Source: Treponema sp.
GTDB lineage: Bacteria > Spirochaetota > Spirochaetia > Treponematales > Breznakiellaceae
Direction: 5' to 3'
NCBI GenBank assembly: GCA_009780545.1
Contig: WQZW01000068.1
Span: forward strand, 1-7,260
Length of the DNA stretch: 7,260 bases
Shown: piece by piece, positions 1-5,294 of the stretch
Layout of the letters: each line of letters begins with the position of its first letter
Numbering within the stretch: position 1 is the stretch's first letter
Program-made: the position numbers and the translations under genes
The notes under the pieces: model-generated
The model's input: the letters and a program-made list of their open reading frames with translations, nothing else
What the model was told of the DNA's origin: nothing
Databases searched by the model: none

Positions 1-378
1 ATGGAATGGGCCGCCTATCTGGAGTCCACCGAGAAGGGCGAGCACGATATGTTCATTCTGGGTTGGGTAACGATAACCGCCGACCCGGACTACGGTCTTG
101 AAATCTTCCATTCCAGGGCCCAAGGTGCCGGAGGCAACCGGTTCTTTATGGTCAATCCCGAAGTGGACCGGCTGCTCGATGCCGGCCGGGTGGAAACCGA
201 CCCGAGTAAGCGTTACGACCTGTACATACAGGCGCAGCAACTGATCCATGCCGACGTGCCTTGGCTTCCCACCCTGGGAGGTGAGAACATCGTCGTTACC
301 AGGGCGAACGTGCGGGGCTTTACCCCGAATCCCGCCGGACACCATCCCTTCTGGACGGTCTGGTTCGAGAACAACTAA
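1..378 (+). CDS. Peptide ABC transporter substrate-binding protein, C-terminal fragment (family 5, DppA/OppA-like)
   Basis: This is the last 125 residues of an extracytoplasmic solute-binding protein of family 5, which captures di- or oligopeptides and delivers them to the permease pair encoded downstream. The ATG at base 1 is almost certainly an internal methionine: the visible part begins in the middle of the C-terminal lobe, and full-length members run to about 500 residues or more, so signal peptide and N-terminal lobe lie outside the window. Family-typical stretches are GW...ADPDYGLEIFHS (about 21-38), NPEVDRLLDAGR (about 52-63), then a DPSKRYDLYIQAQQLIHADVPWLP-type segment (about 67-90) and the final NVRGFTPNPAGHHPFW (103-118). 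The stop is TAA at 376-378. Its place before dppBCDF genes supports a transport role. Dipeptides, longer peptides, glutathione or nickel are all possible substrates, and the fragment does not decide between them. Confidence 0.93.
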   Translation: MEWAAYLESTEKGEHDMFILGWVTITADPDYGLEIFHSRAQGAGGNRFFMVNPEVDRLLDAGRVETDPSKRYDLYIQAQQLIHADVPWLPTLGGENIVVTRANVRGFTPNPAGHHPFWTVWFENN

Positions 379-384
379 GGGAAT

Positions 385-443
385 CGACGTTGTTCGCGGC
401 AATACCCAAGGGTTCCTGCCGCGAACGTCGGCCGGCTTCCGGC
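385..443 (+). promoter_or_regulatory. Two adjacent hairpins just after the binding-protein stop codon
   Basis: The arm GTTCGCGGCA (392-401) pairs with TGCCGCGAAC (417-426) for 10 bp, and CGAC (385-388) pairs with GTCG (427-430) past a 3-base bulge. It starts seven bases after the TAA stop. A second small hairpin follows directly, GCCGG (431-435) with CCGGC (439-443) around a CTT loop. There is no clear T-run behind them, so a 3' stabiliser or a partial block to RNA polymerase is as likely as a true terminator. Confidence 0.6.
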
Positions 444-473
444 TTGACATTGAAAGCGTTGATTGACGGCAAC

Positions 474-495
474 CGTGCCGGGATTTCCCGGCGCG
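474..495 (+). repeat. Inverted repeat, 9-bp stem with ATTT loop
   Basis: Bases 474-482 pair with 487-495. GCCGGG (477-482) and CCCGGC (487-492) form the core, extended by one T-G wobble and two Watson-Crick pairs. It belongs to the run of hairpins upstream of the dppB-type gene. Confidence 0.55.
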
Positions 496-501
496 CGTTT
501 G

Positions 502-547
502 GGAACCGCCGACAGGAAAAACGAGGCGGTTCCTTGGTTTCTGTTTT
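502..547 (+). terminator. Possible intrinsic terminator or attenuator upstream of the dppB-type gene
   Basis: GGAACCGCC (502-510) pairs perfectly with GGCGGTTCC (525-533) around a 14-base loop. The strand downstream is T-rich (534-547, including TTT at 538-540 and TTTT at 544-547). A GC-rich stem followed by T-rich sequence is the form of a factor-independent terminator, but the T-run is interrupted and the loop is long. Partial read-through attenuation between the binding protein and the permeases is the more plausible reading. Confidence 0.5.
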
Positions 548-575
548 GCTTGGGTTATGTAAAGAGATGTGTGGC

Positions 576-616
576 ATCCGTTGCGGGTCCTGAGAAGCTC
601 GGGACCCGCAACGGGT
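576..616 (+). repeat. Long inverted repeat, about 19-bp stem with AAG loop
   Basis: The 13-base arm at 578-590 pairs perfectly with 602-614. Inside it, T591-G601 wobbles and GAG (592-594) pairs with CTC (598-600) around AAG (595-597). Outside it, T577-G615 and A576-T616 add two pairs. This is the longest stem in the gap. No T-run follows, so it is recorded as an inverted repeat or RNA hairpin rather than a terminator. Confidence 0.75.
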
Positions 617-620
617 GTTT

Positions 621-664
621 GCGGACGAAGTTCCGCTCATGGGCCGTGGGTTTAGACCCGGCCC
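621..664 (+). repeat. Two weaker imperfect hairpins
   Basis: GCGGAC (621-626) pairs with GTTCCGC (630-636) around a GAA loop with one bulged T. Next, GGGCC (641-645) pairs with GGCCC (660-664), and inside that GGGT (648-651) pairs with ACCC (656-659) past a two-base bulge. Both are individually weak but continue the unbroken series of foldable segments. Confidence 0.4.
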
Positions 665-684
665 CCGTAACCGTTTCCGTGCGG

Positions 685-754
685 TCGGACCTGTGGTAGG
701 GCCCGCATCCGCAGGTTCGATAGTTTCCGCCTTCGGGCGGGAAGGGAAAGCCGT
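685..754 (+). promoter_or_regulatory. Structured leader and ribosome-binding site of the dppB-type gene
   Basis: Bases 685-696 pair with 709-720 (12 bp with two G-T wobbles and a 12-base loop). Right after it, 724-731 pairs with 736-743, closed by C-TTCG-G, the unusually stable cUUCGg tetraloop in RNA. The Shine-Dalgarno sequence GAAGGGA (741-747) lies seven bases before the ATG at 755, and its first three bases form part of the stem. The hairpin may therefore limit ribosome access or fix the site's spacing. Confidence 0.6.
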
Positions 755-1681
755 ATGCACAAGTACATTTTACGCAGGATTCTGATGATGCTGCCGGTTC
801 TCCTCGGCGTGATGTTCGTGATCTTTACCTTAGTGTACATAACGCCGGGCGATGCGGCGACCATCCTTCTGGGGGAAAGGGCCCCGAAGGAAGCGGTTGC
901 GGCCCTGAGGCAGGAGATGGGGCTGGACCAGCCCTTCCTCGTCCAGTTTGTGGGCTACGTTACCAAGGTCGTCCGCTTCGACCTGGGCGATTCCTTTTCG
1001 ACCAAGCGGCCGGTCTTTACCGAGCTTTCCTTCAGGTTCCCGGCCACGGCGACCCTTGCCGGCCTCAGCCTGTTGGTGGCGATCGTCATCGGGATCCCCA
1101 TGGGGATCATCTGTTCGATACGGCACAACTCGATCTTCGACAGCGTGGCCACGGTCTTGGGGCTCGTGGCCCTTTCCGTACCCAACTTCTGGCTTGGGCT
1201 CATGTTGATCCTCCTGTTCTCGGTCAACCTCGGTTGGTTGCCGGTCTCCGGTTCGGACACGTTACGGCACTGGGTGATGCCCTCGCTGACCATCGGCCTT
1301 TCCATGGCCGGCGAGTTTATGCGGTTTACCCGGTCCTCCATGCTGGAGGTCATCCGGCAGGATTATATCAGGACGGCCTGGGCGAAGGGGCAGAGCGAGT
1401 CGGCGATCATCGTCCGGCATGCCCTGAAGAACGCCCTCATCCCCCTGATCACCGTAATCGGACTTTCCTTCGGAGGTCTTTTGGGAGGGGCGATCCTCAC
1501 CGAGACGGTCTTTGCCATTCGGGGCATCGGATTCTTCATGGTGCAGTCGATTTCCTCCAGGGACTTTCCGGTCATACAGGGCGGCGTTCTGATGCTCGCC
1601 CTGATATTCAGCCTGGTAAACCTGGTCGTGGACATCCTGTACGGGTTCGTGGACCCCAGGATCAGGTCGCAGTACCGGTAG
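755..1681 (+). CDS. dppB: Peptide ABC transporter permease, DppB/OppB type
   Basis: This is an inner-membrane permease of the binding-protein-dependent family, forming half of the peptide channel with the product at 1698-2573. The 308 residues are close to the usual length. The N-terminus MHKYILRRILMMLPVLLGVM starts the first membrane helix (about 9-30), and the TPGDAA segment (30-35) is typical of DppB/OppB/GsiC. A soluble loop containing MGLDQPF (55-61) precedes five more hydrophobic segments (about 98-120, 131-157, 172-190, 228-250 and 276-298). The EAA loop that docks on the ATPases is DYIRTAWAKGQSE (203-215) continuing to HALKNALIP (222-230). The C-terminus DPRIRSQYR is typical. ATG 755 is chosen for its Shine-Dalgarno site and because it gives a full-length N-terminus. 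The gene ends 16 bases before the next. The substrate (dipeptide or longer peptide) cannot be fixed, so the symbol denotes the family. Confidence 0.93.
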   Translation: MHKYILRRILMMLPVLLGVMFVIFTLVYITPGDAATILLGERAPKEAVAALRQEMGLDQPFLVQFVGYVTKVVRFDLGDSFSTKRPVFTELSFRFPATATLAGLSLLVAIVIGIPMGIICSIRHNSIFDSVATVLGLVALSVPNFWLGLMLILLFSVNLGWLPVSGSDTLRHWVMPSLTIGLSMAGEFMRFTRSSMLEVIRQDYIRTAWAKGQSESAIIVRHALKNALIPLITVIGLSFGGLLGGAILTETVFAIRGIGFFMVQSISSRDFPVIQGGVLMLALIFSLVNLVVDILYGFVDPRIRSQYR

Positions 1682-1697
1682 GGGGAGGGTACCATTT

Positions 1698-2573
1698 ATG
1701 GAAGAAACAAACGCAAAGAGGGGAAAGCGGAAGCAGAGCCCTTGGGTCGATGTCTGGCGGCGGTTTTGTAGGAACAAGGCGGGGCTTGCGGGCCTTGCGG
1801 TAACGGTTCTCCTGGTGCTGACGGCGATTTTCGCCGACCTGGTTGCCCCGTACAGCCCGGTGGCCCAGGACCTGAACAACACTTTCAGCCGGCCGACACT
1901 GCAGAACGTCATGGGCACGGACAATTTCGGGCGGGACATTTTCTCCCGGGTGATCTTCGGGACGAGGACCTCGCTGCGGATCGGCTTCATTGCCGTGGGC
2001 GCCGGCCTTATCGTGGGGCTGGTCCTCGGCTCCCTGGCCGGCTTTTACGGCGGGACCCTGGACAACGTGCTGATGCGGTTCATCGACATCCTCATCTCGA
2101 TCCCCAGCATCCTCCTTGCCATCGCCATCGTCGCCGCCTTGGGGCCCGGCCTTACCAACGTGATGATCGCCGTGGGGCTCGCCTCGATTCCGGGTTACAC
2201 GAGGATCACCAGGGCCGCCGTCCTTACCATCCGGGAACGGGAATTCGTGGAGGCGGCCCGGGCCATCGGCAGCAGCGATTTCGGGATCATCACGCGGCAC
2301 ATCCTGCCCAACTGCCTGGCCCCGATCATCGTGCAGGCGACACTGGGGCTTTCCGGGGCCATCCTCAGCGCCGCGGCCCTGAGCTTCATCGGCCTGGGGA
2401 TACAGCCGCCGACTCCGGAATGGGGCTTCATGCTCTCCGACGGGCGGCGGTTCATCCGGGAATACTCCCACATGGTAACCTTTCCCGGGCTTGCCATCGT
2501 GACGGTGGTTCTGGCGATCAATATGGTGGGTGACGGGCTTCGCGACGCACTCGATCCCAAGCTGAAGAAATAA
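1698..2573 (+). CDS. dppC: Peptide ABC transporter permease, DppC/OppC type
   Basis: This is the partner permease of the DppB-type protein, 291 residues, normal for the family. A basic cytoplasmic tail (1-28) leads into the first helix (about 29-50). The hallmark MGTDNFGRDIFSRVIFGTR lies at 72-90, as in nearly all DppC/OppC proteins. Further hydrophobic segments lie at about 95-117, 128-150, 152-165, 206-233 and 262-280. The EAA loop is REFVEAARAIGSSDFGIITR (181-200) followed by HILPN (201-205). The LSFIGLGIQPPTPEWGFML segment (228-246) and GDGLRDALDPK (278-288) complete the signature. ATG 1698 follows a strong GGGAGGG Shine-Dalgarno sequence (1683-1689). The stop is TAA at 2571-2573, nine bases before the next start, which suggests coupled translation. 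The substrate cannot be read from the sequence. Confidence 0.94.
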   Translation: MEETNAKRGKRKQSPWVDVWRRFCRNKAGLAGLAVTVLLVLTAIFADLVAPYSPVAQDLNNTFSRPTLQNVMGTDNFGRDIFSRVIFGTRTSLRIGFIAVGAGLIVGLVLGSLAGFYGGTLDNVLMRFIDILISIPSILLAIAIVAALGPGLTNVMIAVGLASIPGYTRITRAAVLTIREREFVEAARAIGSSDFGIITRHILPNCLAPIIVQATLGLSGAILSAAALSFIGLGIQPPTPEWGFMLSDGRRFIREYSHMVTFPGLAIVTVVLAINMVGDGLRDALDPKLKK

Positions 2574-2582
2574 GGACGAGTC

Positions 2583-3590
2583 ATGGAAAACGGCACGCCG
2601 GCTGAAACGAACGACCTGTTGCTCGACATAAGGAACCTGACGATCCACTACCTGACCGACGACGGGGTGGTCCATGCGGTCAACGACCTGAACATAACCC
2701 TGGAGAAGGGCCAGACCCTGGGACTGGTCGGCGAGACCGGTGCGGGGAAGACCACCACGGCCCTGGGACTCCTCCGGCTGGTGCCGAACCCGCCGGGGAA
2801 GATCGTCGGCGGGGAGATCTGGCTGGAAGGCGAGAACATCGTGACGGCCACGGAAAAGCGGATGCGCTCGATTCGGGGGCATACGGTTTCGATGATTTTC
2901 CAGGACCCGATGACCAGCCTGAACCCTGTGATTCCGGTGCAGGACCAGATCGCCGAGGTGATCCTCCTGCACGAGAAGATTCCGGCGGCGGCCGCCCTTC
3001 GGAAGGCCGTGGAGGTGCTGGCCAAGGTCGGGATAGGCGAGGAGCGGGCCAAGGAGTATCCCCACCAGTTTTCCGGGGGAATGAGGCAGCGGGTGGTGAT
3101 CGCCATCGCCCTTGCCTGCAATCCCAAGCTGCTGATCGCCGACGAGCCGACCACGGCCCTGGACGTGACCGTCCAGGCGCAGGTCCTTCAATTGATGAAG
3201 AATCTCCGCAACCAGTACGGCACGGCGATGATCATGATCACCCACGACCTGGGAATAGTCGCCGACATCTGCGACAAGGTGGCGATCATGTACGCCGGCA
3301 GCGTCGTCGAGTATGCCGACAAGCGGGAGCTGTACAAGAATCCCAAGCACCCGTACACCATCGGCCTGTTCAACTCGCTGCCGGACATCAAGAAGGACGA
3401 GGCCACCCTGAAGCCGATCAAGGGTCTGATGCCGGATCCCCGGGACCTGCCTTCCGGCTGTCCCTTCCATCCCCGCTGCGACTTGGCCAAACCGGAATGC
3501 TCGACGAGGATTCCGACCAACGTGAAGGTCGGGGAGGGGCATGTGGCCAAGTGCCTGCTTTTTGAGGGCGGTCCGGCATCCAAGGGATGA
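2583..3590 (+). CDS. dppD: Peptide ABC transporter ATP-binding protein, DppD/OppD type
   Basis: This is one of two cytoplasmic ATPases that drive peptide import, expected to pair with the protein at 3825-4778. Of 335 residues, the nucleotide-binding domain shows Walker A GETGAGKTT (50-58), Q-loop Q107 in FQDP, ABC signature FSGGM (163-167), Walker B LLIADEP (183-189) with catalytic E188, D-loop SALD-like TALD (191-194) and switch H221. The C-terminal oligopeptide-transporter extension has HPYTIGL (256-262) and four cysteines, C293-X5-C299-X6-C306-X17-C324, the arrangement that binds a 4Fe-4S cluster in structurally studied OppD/DppD proteins. Walker A has T-GAG where GESGSGKS is commoner, a conservative variation. 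The Shine-Dalgarno AAGGA (2572-2576) overlaps the dppC stop. The last codons and the TGA stop fall in a hairpin (3572-3594). Confidence 0.94.
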   Translation: MENGTPAETNDLLLDIRNLTIHYLTDDGVVHAVNDLNITLEKGQTLGLVGETGAGKTTTALGLLRLVPNPPGKIVGGEIWLEGENIVTATEKRMRSIRGHTVSMIFQDPMTSLNPVIPVQDQIAEVILLHEKIPAAAALRKAVEVLAKVGIGEERAKEYPHQFSGGMRQRVVIAIALACNPKLLIADEPTTALDVTVQAQVLQLMKNLRNQYGTAMIMITHDLGIVADICDKVAIMYAGSVVEYADKRELYKNPKHPYTIGLFNSLPDIKKDEATLKPIKGLMPDPRDLPSGCPFHPRCDLAKPECSTRIPTNVKVGEGHVAKCLLFEGGPASKG

Positions 3591-3777
3591 CGGAATCGGG
3601 GCATCGGTTGACGAAAATGTCGCCGGTGCAACCGGCGGAGTGGAGTTTTGCGCGGCAGAACTCCGGGCGGTGAATGCGGGGCGTTACGGGGCGGAGCCCC
3701 GTTCGGGGGGTAATGGAAGACGAAAGTTGTCGCGAAGCGGCAACTTTTGGCTGGAATGAAGGGGGGCTTGGCCCCCC
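3572..3777 (+). repeat. Array of six short hairpins between the dppD- and dppF-type genes
   Basis: Six inverted repeats follow one another, each with a three-base loop. The arms and loops are: 3572-3581/3585-3594 (AAG loop, one mismatch, contains the dppD TGA stop); 3621-3627/3631-3637 (GCA, 7 bp perfect); 3642-3651/3655-3664 (GCG, 10 bp with one wobble); 3686-3692/3696-3702 (GGA, 7 bp perfect); 3723-3733/3737-3747 (GAA, 11 bp with one wobble, then TTTT at 3745-3748); 3761-3767/3771-3777 (TTG, 7 bp perfect). Stem sequences differ while the architecture stays the same. No coding frame in 3591-3824 is convincing. The fifth hairpin is the best candidate for a weak terminator. Possible roles are attenuation, message stabilisation or remnants of a repeat family. 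Confidence 0.75.
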
Positions 3778-3810
3778 TCCATGGTTCCGGGGATTGAATT
3801 CCGGCTTTGA

Positions 3811-3819
3811 GGAGAGGAG
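3811..3819 (+). promoter_or_regulatory. Ribosome-binding site that decides the dppF-type start
   Basis: GGAGAGGAG is a very strong Shine-Dalgarno sequence ending five bases before ATG 3825. It lies downstream of the in-frame TTG at 3807, which would place the site inside the coding region, so ATG 3825 is preferred. Confidence 0.8.
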
Positions 3820-3824
3820 TTGAC

Positions 3825-4778
3825 ATGGCGGAGAACCTTATCGAGGTGAGGAACCTCAAGAAATACTTCAAGACGTCAAAGGGCATGCTGCATGCCGTGG
3901 ACGGGGTGAACTTCGGGATCGCTCGGGGGCAGACGTTGGGGCTGGTCGGGGAGTCCGGGTGCGGGAAGTCCACCATCGGGAGGGTGATCCTGCGGCTGCT
4001 GGAAGCGACCGCCGGGGAGGTGATCTTCGAGGGGGAGGACATCCTGAAGTACAACCGGGCGAGGATGGGGAAGATGCGGGAGAACATGCAGATCGTGTTC
4101 CAGGACCCGTTCGCGTCGCTGAACCCGAGGATGAGCGTTTTCCAGACCATCGCCGAACCGTTGCGGATCAACCGGAAGGCCGGGAGCAACGCCGAGCTGT
4201 ACCGGATGGTGCTGTCGCTGATGGAAACGGTGGGGCTGGCGGAACGGCTGGAGAACGCCTACCCCCACGAGCTTGACGGGGGAAGGCGGCAGCGTATCGG
4301 GATCGCCCGCGCGCTGGCCCTGCAGCCGAAGTTCATCGTGCAGGACGAGCCGGTCTCGGCCCTGGACGTTTCGATACAGGCCCAGATCCTCAACCTGATG
4401 AACAACCTCCAGAAGGACCTCGGCCTTACCTACCTGTTCATCTCCCACGATTTGAGCGTGGTGCGCCATGTCAGCGACAACATCGCCGTGATGTATCTGG
4501 GGACCATGGTGGAGATGGCCGACTACAAGTCGCTGTTCGCCGGGCCGCTGCATCCGTACACCAAGGCCCTGCTTTCGGCGATCCCGGTGCACGACGTGGA
4601 CGAGCGGCAGGAACGGATCATCCTCGAGGGCGACGTGCCCAGCCCGATCTCGCCTCCGCCCGGCTGCCGGTTCTACAAGCGCTGTTTCGTGCGGAAGGAT
4701 ATGTGCAAGGACGTGACGCCCGAGCTGATCAAGGTGGGGGAGGGCAGGCTCTGCGCCTGCCATCTGGTGACCGGCTGA
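3825..4778 (+). CDS. dppF: Peptide ABC transporter ATP-binding protein, DppF/OppF type, with LDGGR signature
   Basis: This is the second ATPase of the peptide importer, 317 residues from ATG 3825. The nucleotide-binding domain has Walker A GESGCGKST (42-50), Q-loop Q93 in FQDPFASLNPRM, Walker B FIVQDEP (170-176) with catalytic E175, SALD (178-181) and switch H208 in FISHDL. The ABC signature reads LDGGR (150-154, in YPHELDGGRRQR), where the family usually has SGGQ, so the serine that contacts the gamma-phosphate is aspartate. I recall this variant from other OppF-like proteins, so it may mark a subfamily. The C-terminal extension has HPYTKALL (243-250) and cysteines C281-X5-C287-X6-C294-X15-C310, with an extra C312, fitting an iron-sulfur site as in the partner. 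The gene is separated from dppD by 234 hairpin-filled bases, an uncommon gap for two subunits of one complex. Confidence 0.93.
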   Translation: MAENLIEVRNLKKYFKTSKGMLHAVDGVNFGIARGQTLGLVGESGCGKSTIGRVILRLLEATAGEVIFEGEDILKYNRARMGKMRENMQIVFQDPFASLNPRMSVFQTIAEPLRINRKAGSNAELYRMVLSLMETVGLAERLENAYPHELDGGRRQRIGIARALALQPKFIVQDEPVSALDVSIQAQILNLMNNLQKDLGLTYLFISHDLSVVRHVSDNIAVMYLGTMVEMADYKSLFAGPLHPYTKALLSAIPVHDVDERQERIILEGDVPSPISPPPGCRFYKRCFVRKDMCKDVTPELIKVGEGRLCACHLVTG

Positions 4779-4783
4779 CCGGC

Positions 4784-5134
4784 ATGGCCGGCTTCGCAAG
4801 GGCCCTGATCATGGCGTTGCGGTGCATGGCGGCCGCCTCGGTCCTTGCCCTCCTGTACGGCTTTGCCGAACGGGGCTTTTTTACCCTCGCCCATCTCTTC
4901 CCGGCCAACTTCCTCTCCGGTGCCCTGCTGATCCTCATCGCCCTGCTCATGATGATCCTCCCTTTCGGCTTTAAGCCCGACCCCCTGACCGACCACAGCA
5001 CGTTCGGCGAACGCCTGTACCGGAACCGGGAGGAGCGATGGAAACGGGCTTATGGATTTTTGTTTGCGGGGATGCTGGTTATCGGGATTGCGGGGATCGT
5101 GCAGGTTTTGTTGGGGATGGTTGTTCCAAGCTGA
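4784..5134 (+). CDS. Small membrane protein of unknown function
   Basis: I do not recognise this family. The 116-residue product is very hydrophobic, with three likely membrane helices (about 7-26, 42-62 and 90-112). A charged stretch at about 66-89 includes TDHSTFGERLYRNREERWKR, which is conserved-looking and probably lies on one membrane face. ATG 4784 is five bases after the dppF stop and has no clear Shine-Dalgarno sequence, so coupling to dppF would be needed. An alternative ATG at 4811 has AAGGG (4798-4802) eight bases upstream and would give 107 residues. Open frame continues upstream to 4703 but overlaps dppF. Position suggests it is co-transcribed with the transporter, yet it is not a standard subunit. 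The end of the gene turns strongly G/T-rich on the + strand, and its TGA stop (5132-5134) is inside a perfect hairpin. Confidence 0.65.
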   Translation: MAGFARALIMALRCMAAASVLALLYGFAERGFFTLAHLFPANFLSGALLILIALLMMILPFGFKPDPLTDHSTFGERLYRNREERWKRAYGFLFAGMLVIGIAGIVQVLLGMVVPS

Positions 5135-5175
5135 CTTTGTCAGCTTGGAATTGGAGTTTTGCGGAGCAAAACTCC
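5124..5175 (+). repeat. Two perfect tandem hairpins at the end of the membrane-protein gene
   Basis: TTCCAAGCTGAC (5124-5135) pairs with GTCAGCTTGGAA (5139-5150) around TTT, 12 bp without mismatch, and takes in the TGA stop codon. Two bases later GGAGTTTTGC (5153-5162) pairs with GCAAAACTCC (5166-5175) around GGA, 10 bp without mismatch. The second closely resembles the hairpin at 3642-3664. Confidence 0.85.
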
Positions 5176-5177
5176 GA

Positions 5178-5205
5178 GCCTCCGGTCTGCGACCGGAGGC
5201 CTTTT
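5178..5205 (+). terminator. Intrinsic terminator of the peptide transporter operon
   Basis: GCCTCCGGTC (5178-5187) pairs perfectly with GACCGGAGGC (5191-5200) around TGC, then comes CTTTT (5201-5205). A GC-rich 10-bp stem with a short loop and a T-run right behind it is the standard factor-independent terminator form. It lies 44 bases after the last gene of the operon and 55 bases before the vapB promoter, which it would insulate from read-through. Confidence 0.8.
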
Positions 5206-5259
5206 CCCACGGCTTAGGTGTTGCGGGAGCGGGGAATTGCCAAGCGGGAAAAAATCGTC

Positions 5260-5288
5260 TTGACAGCCCTCCTCAAAGCCAATATGAT
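5260..5288 (+). promoter_or_regulatory. Sigma-70-type promoter of the toxin-antitoxin pair
   Basis: The -35 box TTGACA (5260-5265) is a perfect consensus. A 17-base spacer is followed by TATGAT (5283-5288), five of six consensus bases. The expected transcription start, about seven bases past the -10 box, is near 5294-5296, which coincides with the ATG at 5295. No Shine-Dalgarno sequence precedes that ATG. The message is therefore predicted to be leaderless or nearly so. Confidence 0.8.
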
Positions 5289-5294
5289 CAAAGC

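Larger units (their letters stand above)
379..754 (+). other. Hairpin-packed 376-base gap between binding-protein gene and dppB-type gene
   Basis: No convincing gene lies here. The short open frames (for example 390-593 and 463-699 on the + strand, and 320-760 on the - strand) show no family resemblance. The interval is instead filled with inverted repeats, listed separately: 385-430, 431-443, 474-495, 502-533, 576-616, 621-636, 641-664, 685-720 and 724-743. Gaps after binding-protein genes in transport operons are known to hold hairpins that stabilise the upstream message or attenuate transcription, which lets the binding protein be made in excess over the membrane parts. That role is an inference here. 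Confidence 0.7.

Noticed and set aside
444..473. TTGACA at 444-449 as a -35 box upstream of dppB
   Set aside because: No -10-like hexamer occurs 16-18 bases downstream (the bases there are ACGGCAAC).
320..760. Open frames in the hairpin gap before dppB (both strands)
   Set aside because: No family resemblance, low-complexity composition and no good ribosome-binding sites; the inverted repeats explain the sequence better.
1662..3542. A 626-codon open frame on the - strand across dppC and dppD
   Set aside because: It is antisense to two clearly conserved genes, its protein is rich in G, D, H, P and R with no family resemblance, and long antisense frames are expected in GC-rich codon usage.
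3807..3824. TTG at 3807 as the dppF start
   Set aside because: The strong ribosome-binding site 3811-3819 lies downstream of it, and ATG 3825 gives the family-typical N-terminus.
3876..4799. A 307-codon open frame on the - strand opposite dppF
   Set aside because: Same reason: a composition artefact opposite a conserved ATPase, with no recognisable domain.
5052..5294. Upstream extension of the antitoxin frame
   Set aside because: It runs through the membrane-protein gene, the terminator and the promoter, and would give a 147-residue protein when the family is about 65 residues.
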